NCBI GenBank assembly: GCA_023150835.1
Contig: JAKLKB010000019.1
Span: 1 to 64,000 of the forward strand
Direction of reading: 5' to 3'
DNA from: Myxococcota bacterium
Lineage (GTDB): Bacteria > Myxococcota_C > UBA6777
Length of the DNA: 64,000 nt
The notes below the pieces were generated by a model that saw only the letters and a list, made by a program, of their open reading frames with translations, was not told where the DNA came from and did no database searches. Positions 34,714 through 44,126 of this stretch are shown in pieces. Position 1 is the first letter of the stretch; each line of letters opens with the position of its first letter. The position numbers and the translations under genes are program-made.

Positions 34714-35339
34714 TAGGGTTTGAGATGGGTGATGGGGTTTTTGGTGAATTCGACACTCACGTCGACACGATTTTCAACGGTGTCACCGCCTTTGTCGATA
34801 GGTCCGACGGCGACGAGGGAGGCTTGGCCTTTTTCGGTCGTGACGATGATGGGCTTTTGAGCGCGGATGTTCTTGTACTTTTTCATGTAAGTGAAGACGC
34901 CACAGCCGTATCCTTCGATGACAAAAGAGGCCATTACGCGGTGTCGTCCGGCGGGAACTTCTTGGTCAAAGACGATCTGGCGGCCTGAGATGGCGGGTTG
35001 TTTCTTGATATCGTGGGAGAAGATCGACTTGCCGTTGAGGGATATCTGGACGGTGTTGACGCGGAAAGTGCAGCCGATTCGATCTTCGTAGACGATGCGC
35101 AAGCGAGGGGCACCAAAGGAAAAATTCTTTTTGAAGATCTTTTCGCTGAGGCGTTCGGAGCGATTGGAGAGGGCGCGTAGCCGTGCTTCGATGGCGGTGA
35201 TGCGCGTACTTAGGCTGCTCAGGCGACGCTGTTGGCTACCGCTGAGGCCGTCGTTGTCTTGTGCGGTTGCAGGAAACGCCGCAAAAAGCAGCAGCAGAGC
35301 GCTAAAAAAAGCCAAGCATCGGTGGTTTGGTGTGCGCAT
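34713..35339 (-). CDS. exported coiled-coil protein of a myxobacterial type
   Basis: A 208-aa protein. The Sec signal peptide MRTPNHRCLAFFSALLLLFAAFPATA ends before QDND. A coiled coil follows (about 35-70, LSSLSTRITAIEARLRALSNR), then a beta-rich domain with FRVNTVQISLNGKSIF, VPAGRHRVMASFVIEGYGCGVFTYMKKYKNI and an ending GGDTVENRVDVSVEF. The order of coiled coil, x-LPPG-H, GxGVFxYxKxY and late E-R-x-x-V resembles a periplasmic family from Myxococcus often misnamed dihydrolipoamide acetyltransferase; this match is from memory. The ATG follows CAAGGAGAACCG. Role unknown. Confidence 0.65.
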   Translation of the reverse strand: MRTPNHRCLAFFSALLLLFAAFPATAQDNDGLSGSQQRRLSSLSTRITAIEARLRALSNRSERLSEKIFKKNFSFGAPRLRIVYEDRIGCTFRVNTVQISLNGKSIFSHDIKKQPAISGRQIVFDQEVPAGRHRVMASFVIEGYGCGVFTYMKKYKNIRAQKPIIVTTEKGQASLVAVGPIDKGGDTVENRVDVSVEFTKNPITHLKP

Positions 35340-35631
35340 CGGTTCTCCTTGTGTTGTTCGATCCGCGTCTGTGATCTTGACATCAGGGCGTTTTGTGCTT
35401 TATACGCTCGAATCTGCATTTTTTGCACGGTCCCAAAGCTTAGCAAGAACAAAGAGGCGCAAGATGTCGTGCCGTTTATACACGAGAGACAGCCTAGGAT
35501 TCAAGCGACGTGACACTTCTTTTTTTGGATCGTGCTTTGTTGTGTCGGTTTGGGTGCAACGAACCGCGAGGCCGTTTTCGCCTTGGTGGGTATCAAGGCA
35601 GAGTATCTTTTCTTTTTTGGAGGCTTTTTCG

Positions 35632-36012
35632 ATGATGCGATGGTTCAAGTTCTCTGTGTTGCTCCTGTCTGTGTTGTGTGTGGGAGCGCTCCCCGCTGGA
35701 TGCTCGGTCAACCCGCAAGATTGTGTACCCGTGACGATGTTACCCACCGTTGTTCGGGCCAAAGTCAACCAGATCGTGACGGTCACCACGACATTCAGCA
35801 AGTCCTGTGGCGTGGAGACGACTGCGACCTTTAGTTTTGGGGACAGCAATTCCATTCGTCCTGCAAGCCAAAAACCCGAGAAGATCGTGGTTCCCGCTGG
35901 TCAAGACACCATCAAATTTGATATCCAAGGAGTCGCTGTAGGCGAGACGTTTTTGTTCATCACCATGAACAACATCACCCAAAAAGTCCCAGTGTCCGTC
36001 ACAGCGCAGTAA
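35632..36012 (+). CDS. small lipoprotein of unknown function
   Basis: A 126-aa protein. The signal segment MMRWFKFSVLLLSVLCVGALPAGC ends in a good lipobox (LPAGC). The mature part, about 100 residues, looks like a single immunoglobulin-like beta sandwich: VNQIVTVTTTFSKSCG, TATFSFGDS, KFDIQGVAVGETFLFITMNNITQKVPVSVTA. Two Cys may form a disulfide. The start follows TTGGAGG at 8 bases; a second Met is adjacent. The 290-bp gap before it (35340-35631) has no gene recognised and should hold the divergent promoters. Confidence 0.7.
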   Translation: MMRWFKFSVLLLSVLCVGALPAGCSVNPQDCVPVTMLPTVVRAKVNQIVTVTTTFSKSCGVETTATFSFGDSNSIRPASQKPEKIVVPAGQDTIKFDIQGVAVGETFLFITMNNITQKVPVSVTAQ

Positions 36013-36048
36013 ACGCAAGGGGAATGGGGGGAACATCGCGATACACTA

Positions 36049-36132
36049 CGACAAAACACCGAGATAAGGCGACTTACGCTTTGGGCAAGACGACAAAACA
36101 CCGAGATAAGGCGACTTACGCTTTGGGCAAGA
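36049..36132. repeat. exact 42-bp tandem duplication
   Basis: Two identical 42-bp copies begin at 36049 and 36091 with CGACAAAACACCGAGATAAG and contain GGCGACTTACGCTTTGGGCA. It lies in the leader of the CNB-domain gene. Confidence 0.95.
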
Positions 36133-36205
36133 CACGCATTGGACGCGTACGGTCAAGGACAATCATTGCGGCGGGGCCTCCGCCTTTTTGCAGGATGGAA
36201 CGGCT

Positions 36206-37930
36206 GTGCAAGACGGAAGAAAGCTGATCGCTTGGCTAGAACAGCAAGGCTATTTTGAAGACGCGCTCAAGGAGTGCGATATCTTGATTGCAAAAGATCC
36301 TGATGACACGGATCTTCGGGCTTTTCGAGCATCCTTGCTTGTGCGCTGTGGTCGCCCCGAGGAAGCGATCGCGTTGTACGGCGAGGTCGCGATGGAGTGG
36401 TCTGAAAAAGGACAGTATTTGCGGGCGATTAGCTGCTCGAAAGCGGTGGCGTTGTTGGACTTTTCGGCTTATGAAAAACTGTCGCGTCGGTTGGCGACTT
36501 TTTACAACAAGCGCTACGCAACCCCCGGGGCAACCAATCAACCCTTGCCCTTCAGCGAGATTACAGCCTCGATCCCTGTCTCTGTTCTCGGCTCCGAAGC
36601 ACTGCTTGGCGATCAAGACAGCAGCGGTGAGATGCCGATTACATGGGTCGAACCGCCGCGTCCGTCCACATCGCAAGTGGATATGGACGCCCCCTCAAGC
36701 GACGCGCTCACCGCCCCTCCAAGCAGCGGTGAGGAACCGACCTTGTATTCGACCGTTCCAGAGCATTCCTCAGGGCCTCCAATCTCCTCGCCCTTTGAAC
36801 CGATGAATAAACCTCCAAGCGCAGCCGCTGCTTCTTCGCATCCAACCCAAAAGAAGCGGCGAACAGGCGAGAACGAAAAGCAGCGAACAGGCGAGAACGA
36901 AAAACAGCGAACAGGCGAGAACGAAAAACAGCGAACAGGTGAGAACGAAAAACAGCGAACAGGCGAGAACGAAAAACAGCGAACGGGTGGCTTTGAGAAA
37001 CAGCGAACGGGTGGCTTTGAGAAACAGCGAACGGGTGGCTTTGAGAAACAGCAAACAGGCGAAGCGGATTCTTGGACAACGGACGCGGTGCGTCAAAAAG
37101 AAGCCTCGCGCAAAGAATCGCAAAAACTGCCCAGTCTGTTTAGCCGCCTTGATGCCGATAGTACGGCGGCTTTGATGGATTATTTGTTTCCGGTCGAGGC
37201 CCCCAAAGGAAAAGTGCTGATGCAGCAAGGAGAATACGGAAACGAATTCTTCTTGATCAGCGAAGGGCGGGTGGTGCTGACGCGGCGTGTGGATGGCGAA
37301 GAAGAAGTCCTTGTGGAACTCGGACCCGGCCAATTCTTCGGTGAGATCGCGCTGCTTACACCGTTGCGACGTACCGCGACAGTCACTTGTCTCGAAGACT
37401 GCCAACTGTTGCGCTTGACCCGTGAAGATCTGCGCAATGTGGTTCAGTCCCATCCCAATGTCGACACCGAACTACGGCGCTTTGTGTACCAACGGCTGAT
37501 TCAAAACCTGTTGTTGACATCGCTACTGTTTTTTGCTCTTTCGACCGAGGATAGGGTGTCTTTTGTCGAATTCTTTTCTGTTCTCGAAGGCAAAGCAGGC
37601 GTTGTTTTGGTGCGCGAAGAGCAACCTTCTGATGCGCTGTATTTGATTGCGGGCGGAACAGCGGAGCTTTTGAAACGCAAAGGATCGGAAGGAGAGGTCA
37701 GCGTTCAACACCTCGGGGTGGGGGACTTTTTTGGAGAGAGCGCGATCTTGGGCCGAGACAGCGCGCTGTACAGCGCCCGTCTTGCTGAAGATTGCATCTT
37801 GCTCAAGCTGCGAGCAGACGGTGCAGCAAAGGTCCGTCCACGCTTCCCCAAAGCGATCGAGATCGTGCGCAATATCTCCGAACAACGGCGTCGAGAGATC
37901 CACGCCTTGTCTTCGATGTGGGCCATCTAG
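36206..37930 (+). CDS. TPR plus two cyclic-nucleotide-binding-like domains, with octapeptide repeats
   Basis: A 574-aa, apparently cytosolic protein. Residues about 1-110 are TPR-like helices (YFEDALKECDILIAKDPDDTDLRAFRASLL). A disordered Pro/Ser-rich middle includes eight octapeptides, five RTGENEKQ and three RTGGFEKQ (24-bp DNA units at about 36860-37060). Then come two Crp/CNB folds. The first has KGKVLMQQGEYGNEFFLISEGRVVL and GPGQFFGEIALLTPLRRTATVTC, with the phosphate-cassette FGEIALL...RRTATV well kept. The second (about 445-560) is more divergent (GVGDFFGESAILGRDSALYSA). No output domain is seen. It may be a cAMP-responsive scaffold. GTG 36206 with GGAA upstream is chosen; a TTG six codons earlier is possible. 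Confidence 0.78.
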   Translation: MQDGRKLIAWLEQQGYFEDALKECDILIAKDPDDTDLRAFRASLLVRCGRPEEAIALYGEVAMEWSEKGQYLRAISCSKAVALLDFSAYEKLSRRLATFYNKRYATPGATNQPLPFSEITASIPVSVLGSEALLGDQDSSGEMPITWVEPPRPSTSQVDMDAPSSDALTAPPSSGEEPTLYSTVPEHSSGPPISSPFEPMNKPPSAAAASSHPTQKKRRTGENEKQRTGENEKQRTGENEKQRTGENEKQRTGENEKQRTGGFEKQRTGGFEKQRTGGFEKQQTGEADSWTTDAVRQKEASRKESQKLPSLFSRLDADSTAALMDYLFPVEAPKGKVLMQQGEYGNEFFLISEGRVVLTRRVDGEEEVLVELGPGQFFGEIALLTPLRRTATVTCLEDCQLLRLTREDLRNVVQSHPNVDTELRRFVYQRLIQNLLLTSLLFFALSTEDRVSFVEFFSVLEGKAGVVLVREEQPSDALYLIAGGTAELLKRKGSEGEVSVQHLGVGDFFGESAILGRDSALYSARLAEDCILLKLRADGAAKVRPRFPKAIEIVRNISEQRRREIHALSSMWAI

Positions 37931-37987
37931 GCCGAGCACTTCGTTGCGAGGTGCGGTGCGTTGTGGTGCGGTTTTGTAGGAGCAAGG

Positions 37988-39295
37988 ATGAAGCGGCGTA
38001 TGGTGTTTTGGTCTTGGTGGCTGGGATGGCTGGTCGGTCTCGTGGTGATGAGTTGCAACGCCCCGGCACCCGTGAGCGTAGCAGCCATCCGCCCTGCAAG
38101 TGCCTCGAACCAACAAGACGCGACGTTGACGATCTTGGGTGAAGGTTTTGACAGCAGCGCGAAAGCGTGGTTGATCGGCAAAGATGGGCAGAAGATCGCG
38201 TTGGTGGCGTTGCGGATCTTGACGCCACAAAAAGCCGAAGTCTTGCTTGCAAAAGGCGGACAGGCGGGGATATACGATCTGCTGTGGGAGCAAGGCGGTA
38301 TAGAGAAGCGGTTGGGGGGAGCGTTTGAGATCTTGGCGGGGGCGCTGACGATCGATGTGGTCGATGTGGGACAAGGCGATGCGTTGTTGATCCGCGTATC
38401 GAGCGGAAAGAGCGTCTTGATTGATGCAGGGCGCGAAGAAGATGTCGACGCGTTGATCAGCTTTTTGCGTGCCGAAGGCGTGACGCGCTTTGATTATGTG
38501 ATCGCTACACATTACGACACCGATCATGTCGGTGGATTCGCCAAGTTGGTGTATGGTCCAGATGGTCGCCCCAATACCGAAGACGATCGTCGAGCCACCG
38601 AAGGTTGGTGGGATCGTGGTGGTTTTAGCAAAAGCACCTCGTACGCTTCTGTGCGCGATCTATTTCCCTCTATCCGAAAGATTCTTGACGGTAGCGATGC
38701 ATCTTCTTTTCCGAGCATCGATCTCGGCGCAGGAGTCAAGCTCCAAGTCGTCACCGCCAACGGAGCCGTCCTTCAAAAAGATGGCAGCATCCAACGCATC
38801 AACTGCCTTGATGATGAAAACTGCCGTAGCATCGGAACCATGATCTCTCTTGGGAAGTTCCGGTTTTGGACGGCAGGCGATCTCACAGGAGGAGGCATCG
38901 AAACCCCCGATGTCGAATCCACCCTAGCTCGGATCATCGATCCTGTCGACGTTTACCGCGCTCACCATCACGGCAGCCGCACCAGTTCAACGCAAACATT
39001 GCTGGATGCTTTAAAGCCCCAAGCCATCGTGATCAGTGCAGGCCGTCAGAATAGCTATTGTCATCCAAGCGATGAAGTCCTCAAACGCTTGATCCCCATT
39101 CCCGCGATCGCTCTTTTTGTCACCACCTCCGGCATGATCGACGCCGAAAAGTGTGGCTTTGCCACCAACGAACTGGTCTTTGGCATGGGAGACCGCGCCC
39201 TCTTAAATGCCGGGAATATCCGCATTCAGGCTGGTGAAGATCGCTATACCATCCGTTCTGCCGCTGGTGAGGTCCGCAGCTACACGACCCGTTAG
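37988..39295 (+). CDS. lipoprotein metallo-beta-lactamase-fold hydrolase, ComEC-C-terminal type
   Basis: A 435-aa protein. The signal segment ends in VVMSCNAP, so it is probably a lipoprotein. An IPT/TIG-like domain (about 30-110, RPASASNQQDATLTILGEGFDS) precedes the hydrolase. The metallo-hydrolase part reads TIDVVDVGQGDALLIR (about 121-136), SVLIDAG, ATHYDTDHVGG with His175/Asp177/Asp179/His180, TAGDLTGGG and RAHHHGSRTSS, the order of the C-terminal domain of the DNA-uptake protein ComEC. There is no competence membrane domain. The extracytoplasmic site and lack of pore suggest a secreted nuclease or phosphodiesterase; substrate unknown. The ATG follows GCAAGG. Confidence 0.8.
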   Translation: MKRRMVFWSWWLGWLVGLVVMSCNAPAPVSVAAIRPASASNQQDATLTILGEGFDSSAKAWLIGKDGQKIALVALRILTPQKAEVLLAKGGQAGIYDLLWEQGGIEKRLGGAFEILAGALTIDVVDVGQGDALLIRVSSGKSVLIDAGREEDVDALISFLRAEGVTRFDYVIATHYDTDHVGGFAKLVYGPDGRPNTEDDRRATEGWWDRGGFSKSTSYASVRDLFPSIRKILDGSDASSFPSIDLGAGVKLQVVTANGAVLQKDGSIQRINCLDDENCRSIGTMISLGKFRFWTAGDLTGGGIETPDVESTLARIIDPVDVYRAHHHGSRTSSTQTLLDALKPQAIVISAGRQNSYCHPSDEVLKRLIPIPAIALFVTTSGMIDAEKCGFATNELVFGMGDRALLNAGNIRIQAGEDRYTIRSAAGEVRSYTTR

Positions 39296-39394
39296 TCGGA
39301 CCAAGAAGAGTCCACAGAAGGCACGGAAAACACGGGAGGAAGACGACCAAAGGGAGTCTCGCGCATTGGAGAGAAAGTATGGAAGGGGGTTTTC

Positions 39395-40201
39395 GTGAGT
39401 GGGTTGGTTGAATTTGGGATTCGCTGTCCGAGTTGCCGACAAGGTTTGTTGGAGCGATCAGAGCAGGGCGATGCGAGATGTGGTGCGTGTGGTGCGGGTT
39501 ATTCGATCGAATCGGGTGTGGTTTGTTTGCTTGCGCCGGGTCGGGAGCCTCGGACACTTGCTCAAGCCGCGATGGAGTGGCCGCCGTTGATTCGTATCTA
39601 CGAAAGCCGATTGTGGCGACGCAATCCTCTTTTTGCGATGGTGACGGGGATCTCGTTCGAGCAAGAGTATGCGTTGATCAACGAGGCGTTGGGGCTTCGA
39701 GAGGGAGATCGTCTGCTCGATCTTGCTTGTGGTCCGGGTATTTATGCGCGGCGTTTTGCGCGTGTGGTTTCGCAAGGCGTTGTTGTGGGGTTGGATCTGT
39801 CCGTTCCGATGTTACGGTATGCTCAACAAAAAGCCACGGCACAGGGACTGCGGAATCTGTTGTTTGTTCGGGGCGATGCGATGGCGCTTCCGTTTGGAGA
39901 AGGGTATTTCGATGCGGTGAATTGTTGTGGGGCGCTGCATCTTTTTCCCTCCGTCACACAAGCATTGAGCGAGATCGCTCGTGTGTTGCGCCCAAAGGGG
40001 CGATTTTCTGCCGCAGTGTTTCGTCGATCGGAGGGCGAACGTGCAGCCCAAGGCACTGCTCGACAACGCGCCGTATCGGGTGTCGACGCCTATTCTCTCA
40101 CGCAGATAGGTGCGTTGTTTGAAGAGGCAGGGCTGTGTGACGTCACGTTTTTGCACAAAGGTTCGCGTTGGCTTGTTGTGAGCGCTCAGAAAGCAGGATA
40201 A
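39395..40201 (+). CDS. SAM-dependent methyltransferase with N-terminal zinc ribbon
   Basis: A 268-aa protein. The N-terminus has CPSCRQG...CGACGAGYSIESGVVCLL, a Trm112/RlmA-like zinc ribbon with two Cys pairs. The methyltransferase domain has LLDLACGPGIYARRFARVV (motif I), VVGLDLSVPMLRYAQQKA, FVRGDAMALPFGEGYFDAVNCCGALHLFPSVTQAL and RVLRPKGRF. Such proteins methylate quinones, rRNA or small molecules; the ribbon hints at RNA or at general ubiE-like enzymes, and the target is not assigned. The GTG follows GGAAGGGGG. It converges on the large MYXO-CTERM gene 74 bp away. Confidence 0.82.
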   Translation: MSGLVEFGIRCPSCRQGLLERSEQGDARCGACGAGYSIESGVVCLLAPGREPRTLAQAAMEWPPLIRIYESRLWRRNPLFAMVTGISFEQEYALINEALGLREGDRLLDLACGPGIYARRFARVVSQGVVVGLDLSVPMLRYAQQKATAQGLRNLLFVRGDAMALPFGEGYFDAVNCCGALHLFPSVTQALSEIARVLRPKGRFSAAVFRRSEGERAAQGTARQRAVSGVDAYSLTQIGALFEEAGLCDVTFLHKGSRWLVVSAQKAG

Positions 40202-40275
40202 GGGGGAGATACGACGGCGGCGAGGGCGGACACGCCAGAGATCGTCAAGCCGTCCAAGCAGAAAACAGGAGGATG

Positions 40276-43200
40276 TCAGATACGACGGCGGCGAGGGCGG
40301 ACGAGGAAGAAGAGCAAAGCAAAGAAGAAGAACAAGGCTGGTTCTGTGGGTGAGAGAGAAGTGCAGCTACACCCGGGGGATTGGTAGCGGGATTCTGCGG
40401 TGGGATCGTCGTTTTGGTTGCCTGTTTGTTTGTTGTCGTCTTCTTTGGCGACGGTGTCGGATGCTTGGGGGGTGTCTTGGGTGGGGTTGTCTTGGGCGGT
40501 GGGATCGTCGTTGTGGGAAGGGCCGTCTTGTTGGGGGTCGTTGTCTTGGGGCGAGGCGTCTGCGTTTGTTTCGGTGGAGATCTCGGTGGTTGCGCCATCT
40601 TGTGTGGACTCGTTGTTGTTTTCGTCCGAAGGCTCGGCGCTGGGTTCTTGTCCGTTGGGGAGGCAGACGGTTTTGTCGCCTTGGAGGATACAATGGCTGC
40701 CATCGGGGCAGGTGACAAGGAAACAAGCATCGACGCAAGTTCCGGCGACACAGCGTTTTCCTGTTGCGCAATTCGTGTTTTTGCAAGCGTCACCGATACA
40801 GACGCCATTTTCGCAGGTGAGTCCGGCGGGACATTCACCGCCGCTGCACTTGCGGCGGCACTCTCCCGCGTTGCACACCAAACTCGGCGGGCAGAGGGGG
40901 TTTCCGTTGGTTTCGTTGTCGATCTGGCCGTCGCAGTTGTTGTCTTTGCCGTCGCAGATCTCGTTGTTGGGTTTGGGGGCGTCGCAGTTTGTCCATTGGC
41001 CGTTGGTACAGGTCTCTTTGCCTTCGCCGCAGGCCGAGCTACAGGTGCGAGCGAGTCCGTTGTCGATCACGCCGTCGCAGTCGTCGTCTTTGCCGTTGCA
41101 GGTCTCGGATTCGGGAGAAGGGCCAGAGCAACCGCCCCATTTTCCGCCTTGACAGGTGGCGGTGCCTTGACCACAAGGGCCTTGGCAAGGGCGTGGTGTG
41201 AGTCCGTTGTCGATCTGGCCGTCGCAATCGTCGTCTTTGCCGTTGCAGTCTTCGGCTTGTGGTTTGGGGGCATCACAAAAGGCCCATTGACCGGCGATAC
41301 AGCGTTCTTTTCCACTTCCGCAAGTGGTGGAACAAGCGCGTTCAGGGACGTTGTTGTCGACGAGGCCGTCGCAATCGTCATCGGTGTTGTTGCATTGTTC
41401 GGGGGCGGGCTGACGGGCGCTACAGCTTTCCCACTTGCCAGCTTTGCAGATCTCAAAGCCCGTCCCACAAGCGTTGCTGCAAGATTGGGTGAGGTTTTCG
41501 TCGATCAATCCGTTGCAATCGTTGTCGATCCCATCGCAGATCTCGGGTGTAGGGGCTTTTCCAGCGACGGAACATTCAACGCCCGTTCCGTCGGACTTGC
41601 ATACAAACGTCCCTGTTTCTTTGCAAGCGCCCATGCCCACAGAACAGGGCTGGCCCTTGGTTGGGAAGTCTTCGTCGACTTTGCCGTCGCAATCGTCGTC
41701 TTGTCCGTTGCAGATATCTTTGTCGCGGGGTGGGATATTGGCGGTGTGAAAGTTGTTGGTTTTGTCGCATTCGTTGCGGGTTTGTTTGCCGGAGCCGTCG
41801 TCGTCGGCGGCGGCGTAAGCGCGGTTGGGGAGTGTGGGGAGAGGGGTCACGGAGACGGTGAGGAAGATGCCTTGGCCGGGTTCGATGTCGCGGGTGGTGA
41901 GGACGGTGGCGAGTTTTTGTTTAAGGCCCGTGGGATCGCCTTGATAGATCGTGACGGGGAGTTGGGCGGGGATCTTTTTTGCACCTTGATTGAAGATCCA
42001 GACGCCCGCAAGGAGTTTGTTGGGAGCGCTATCGCAAGCGAACCGTAGATCTTTGAGGATGAGATCTGCGGCTTGGAAAAGTCCCGATCCTTGGACGTTT
42101 TGGCGAAAGTTGTTCAGGCTCGGTAGCTTCCAGTTTTCAATTGGTTTTTTAGGAGGCTGTCCAAAACGGTGGCCGGGCGGGCAAAACGGATCGGTCGGGC
42201 CTGTGCAGATGTTGGTGACGTTGTAAGCGTGTTGGTTCCAGACGTTGCGGGTGTCGACCCAGTTGTCGAGGGTGTCACGAAAGACCCGCAGCCGTCGCAT
42301 GGAGCCGTTGTTCGAACTAAAGACGATCTCGGCGCGACCATCGTTGTTGACGTCTACGATCACGGGATATTCGAGCGTGGTGGCCGAGCTATTGGCGGTG
42401 GAATAAAGAACACTGCCTGTCGTGCCGTTGAAAACGCGCATATAGACTTCGTCGTTGTAGACGACTTCGGCCTTGCCATCGCCTTCAAAGTCAAAGACAG
42501 AAGAGCCTGTTTGGGCGGAAGAGTGGTCTTGGGTTTTGAAGGACCACAACAGCGTGAGTTTTTTGTTGGGGATATCGACGGAATAAACGACGTAGTAGTC
42601 ACGCCCAGCCGAAGCGATATCGGGGTTTTTATCACCGTTAAAGTCGGCGACTGTCGGCGGACCACCGCCACCGCCCGGGATGGCGATACTGGCGATCAAT
42701 GCGCCTGTTTGGCCATGATGAACGCGGATGGCTCCTCCGCTAACGACCACGACTTCGGGCTTTCCGTCTTTGTCAAAGTCTGCGACCGCAGGATATCCGT
42801 CCGAAGCACCGTTGCTCCACATCGTGCTGCAATCTTTACGAAAAGCCCGTGAACCCGTCACGATCTCTTGGATGCCATCCCCATCAAGATCGGCGATCAC
42901 CGAAACAGGCCGAACATCGGGAGAGCCGTTGCCCCCCGTTCCTTGGCAAAGAACCAAGCCATCGCTTCCGCGTACGACGGCGCTTCCGACGATCACTTCG
43001 ACGTTTCCGTCCCCATCGAGATCGGCGATTGCAGGCCCCCCCCAACTCACCGTAAGAGGGACGACTTGGCCGTTGGCGTCATGGCTTACCCACTTGAATT
43101 TGCCCGTGTTGTCGAAGGCCAAGAGGCCACTATTCCACACACTTTTTCCAGCGTAGCGGGGGGCGACGATATCAGGTTTGCCGTCGTTGTCGATATCGCC

Positions 43201-43845
43201 GACCGCGATCGCGCCCAAACCGTTGACGCGGTAGGCTGGATCGCTGACGGTAAAGATCTCTTGGCCGTTGTCACCGCGCAGCGCACGAACCACGCCTTCT
43301 TCAGCGTAAGAACCGCCGCTGACGTAGCTGGTAAAGATCACAGAGGGCATATCTTTTTCGTCGATCTTTCCGTCGTTGTTGGAGTCTTGGAGCGCCATGA
43401 CGACAGGCGTCATCATCACGTTTGCAAAGGTCGGAAGGATCGAGCTTCCCGCCCACTCCCAAAGCGGAGAGGGGGAAAATTGGCCGATGGGTGGGCGATA
43501 GGTGCATTGTGCGTTGGTGGGGATCTGGGGAAAGCATCGTTTGAGTTCGAGGTTGCAGTAATTTCCCGCTGCGCAGTCGGCCTGTTGTTGGCAAGCAGGG
43601 CCTTGGTTGGTGCAAGCCCCTTGGTAGCAGAACTGTTGGTTTGCACAACAAGAAGTCCCGCATTGTTGGGCGATGAGGCATTGTGCGGTGGCAGAGCTTG
43701 GGAGAAGCCACAAGCCCCACACCACACAGACCGCGAAGCCAAGGGAGGCGGCGTGGGAGCGGTGGAATAGAGCGGAAAGAAGCGGCTTGAAGAGGCCGTC
43801 CCTCAGCAAAGGAGAAGCACAAGAGCAAGAGTGTTTTTGAGCCAT
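40276..43845 (-). CDS. giant secreted FG-GAP/MopE-repeat protein with MYXO-CTERM-like anchor
   Basis: A 1189-aa protein. A signal peptide with a long n-region ends near SSATAQ. A Cys module (CGTSCCANQQFCYQGAC) comes first. About 130-560 is an FG-GAP/VCBS propeller with Ca-binding loops such as DIDNDGKPDI, DLDGDGNVEV, DFDKDGKPEV and DVNNDGRAEI. About 640-720 may be a CARDB-like sandwich. About 720-990 holds seven MopE-like motifs (CNGKDDDCDGxIDN). An EGF-like Cys part and an acidic Asn/Asp/Gln/Thr-rich linker follow. The C-terminus is GCSCTS, a hydrophobic segment and RPRRRRI, the MYXO-CTERM pattern expected for myxosortase-type processing. ATG 43845 follows AGGTGG. Likely surface displayed; ligand unknown. 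Confidence 0.85.
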   Translation of the reverse strand: MAQKHSCSCASPLLRDGLFKPLLSALFHRSHAASLGFAVCVVWGLWLLPSSATAQCLIAQQCGTSCCANQQFCYQGACTNQGPACQQQADCAAGNYCNLELKRCFPQIPTNAQCTYRPPIGQFSPSPLWEWAGSSILPTFANVMMTPVVMALQDSNNDGKIDEKDMPSVIFTSYVSGGSYAEEGVVRALRGDNGQEIFTVSDPAYRVNGLGAIAVGDIDNDGKPDIVAPRYAGKSVWNSGLLAFDNTGKFKWVSHDANGQVVPLTVSWGGPAIADLDGDGNVEVIVGSAVVRGSDGLVLCQGTGGNGSPDVRPVSVIADLDGDGIQEIVTGSRAFRKDCSTMWSNGASDGYPAVADFDKDGKPEVVVVSGGAIRVHHGQTGALIASIAIPGGGGGPPTVADFNGDKNPDIASAGRDYYVVYSVDIPNKKLTLLWSFKTQDHSSAQTGSSVFDFEGDGKAEVVYNDEVYMRVFNGTTGSVLYSTANSSATTLEYPVIVDVNNDGRAEIVFSSNNGSMRRLRVFRDTLDNWVDTRNVWNQHAYNVTNICTGPTDPFCPPGHRFGQPPKKPIENWKLPSLNNFRQNVQGSGLFQAADLILKDLRFACDSAPNKLLAGVWIFNQGAKKIPAQLPVTIYQGDPTGLKQKLATVLTTRDIEPGQGIFLTVSVTPLPTLPNRAYAAADDDGSGKQTRNECDKTNNFHTANIPPRDKDICNGQDDDCDGKVDEDFPTKGQPCSVGMGACKETGTFVCKSDGTGVECSVAGKAPTPEICDGIDNDCNGLIDENLTQSCSNACGTGFEICKAGKWESCSARQPAPEQCNNTDDDCDGLVDNNVPERACSTTCGSGKERCIAGQWAFCDAPKPQAEDCNGKDDDCDGQIDNGLTPRPCQGPCGQGTATCQGGKWGGCSGPSPESETCNGKDDDCDGVIDNGLARTCSSACGEGKETCTNGQWTNCDAPKPNNEICDGKDNNCDGQIDNETNGNPLCPPSLVCNAGECRRKCSGGECPAGLTCENGVCIGDACKNTNCATGKRCVAGTCVDACFLVTCPDGSHCILQGDKTVCLPNGQEPSAEPSDENNNESTQDGATTEISTETNADASPQDNDPQQDGPSHNDDPTAQDNPTQDTPQASDTVAKEDDNKQTGNQNDDPTAESRYQSPGCSCTSLSPTEPALFFFFALLFFLVRPRRRRI

Positions 43846-43875
43846 GATGCCACCTAAAAGCAATTAAGGGGGAGT

Positions 43876-43992
43876 GGTACGATACCCAAGTGATGTACAC
43901 ATAAAGAAGAGTGCGTATGCGCCCGACTATAGGGCAGCCACAGGGATCTGCCCCTACCTCTTTATGATCACACAACGGGCGGATTTCGTACC
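43876..43992. repeat. family A MITE-like repeat, copy 4
   Basis: GGTACGA and TCGTACC are perfect inverted ends; the inner part carries GGGCAGCCACAGGGATCTGCCC and TATGATCACACAACGGGCGG. It lies between the 5' side of the gene above and the 3' end of the next one. No other feature is seen in 43846-44126. Confidence 0.85.
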
Positions 43993-44126
43993 ACACCAAA
44001 CAACAGGAAGATCTGCGCACTTCGCACATCAAGTATCGAGAGGATCGAGCGTTTGGTTGTGAGCGGGGGAAACGTCGAACAAGCAGAGATGGTGGAGAGA
44101 TGGAGAGGTTTGGAGAAGACGGGGGG

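Noticed and set aside
40381-42048. 555-codon plus-strand frame
   Set aside because: Mirror of the Cys/Asp repeats of the minus-strand giant; its Val/Ala-rich protein is what antisense of DDDCDG repeats gives.
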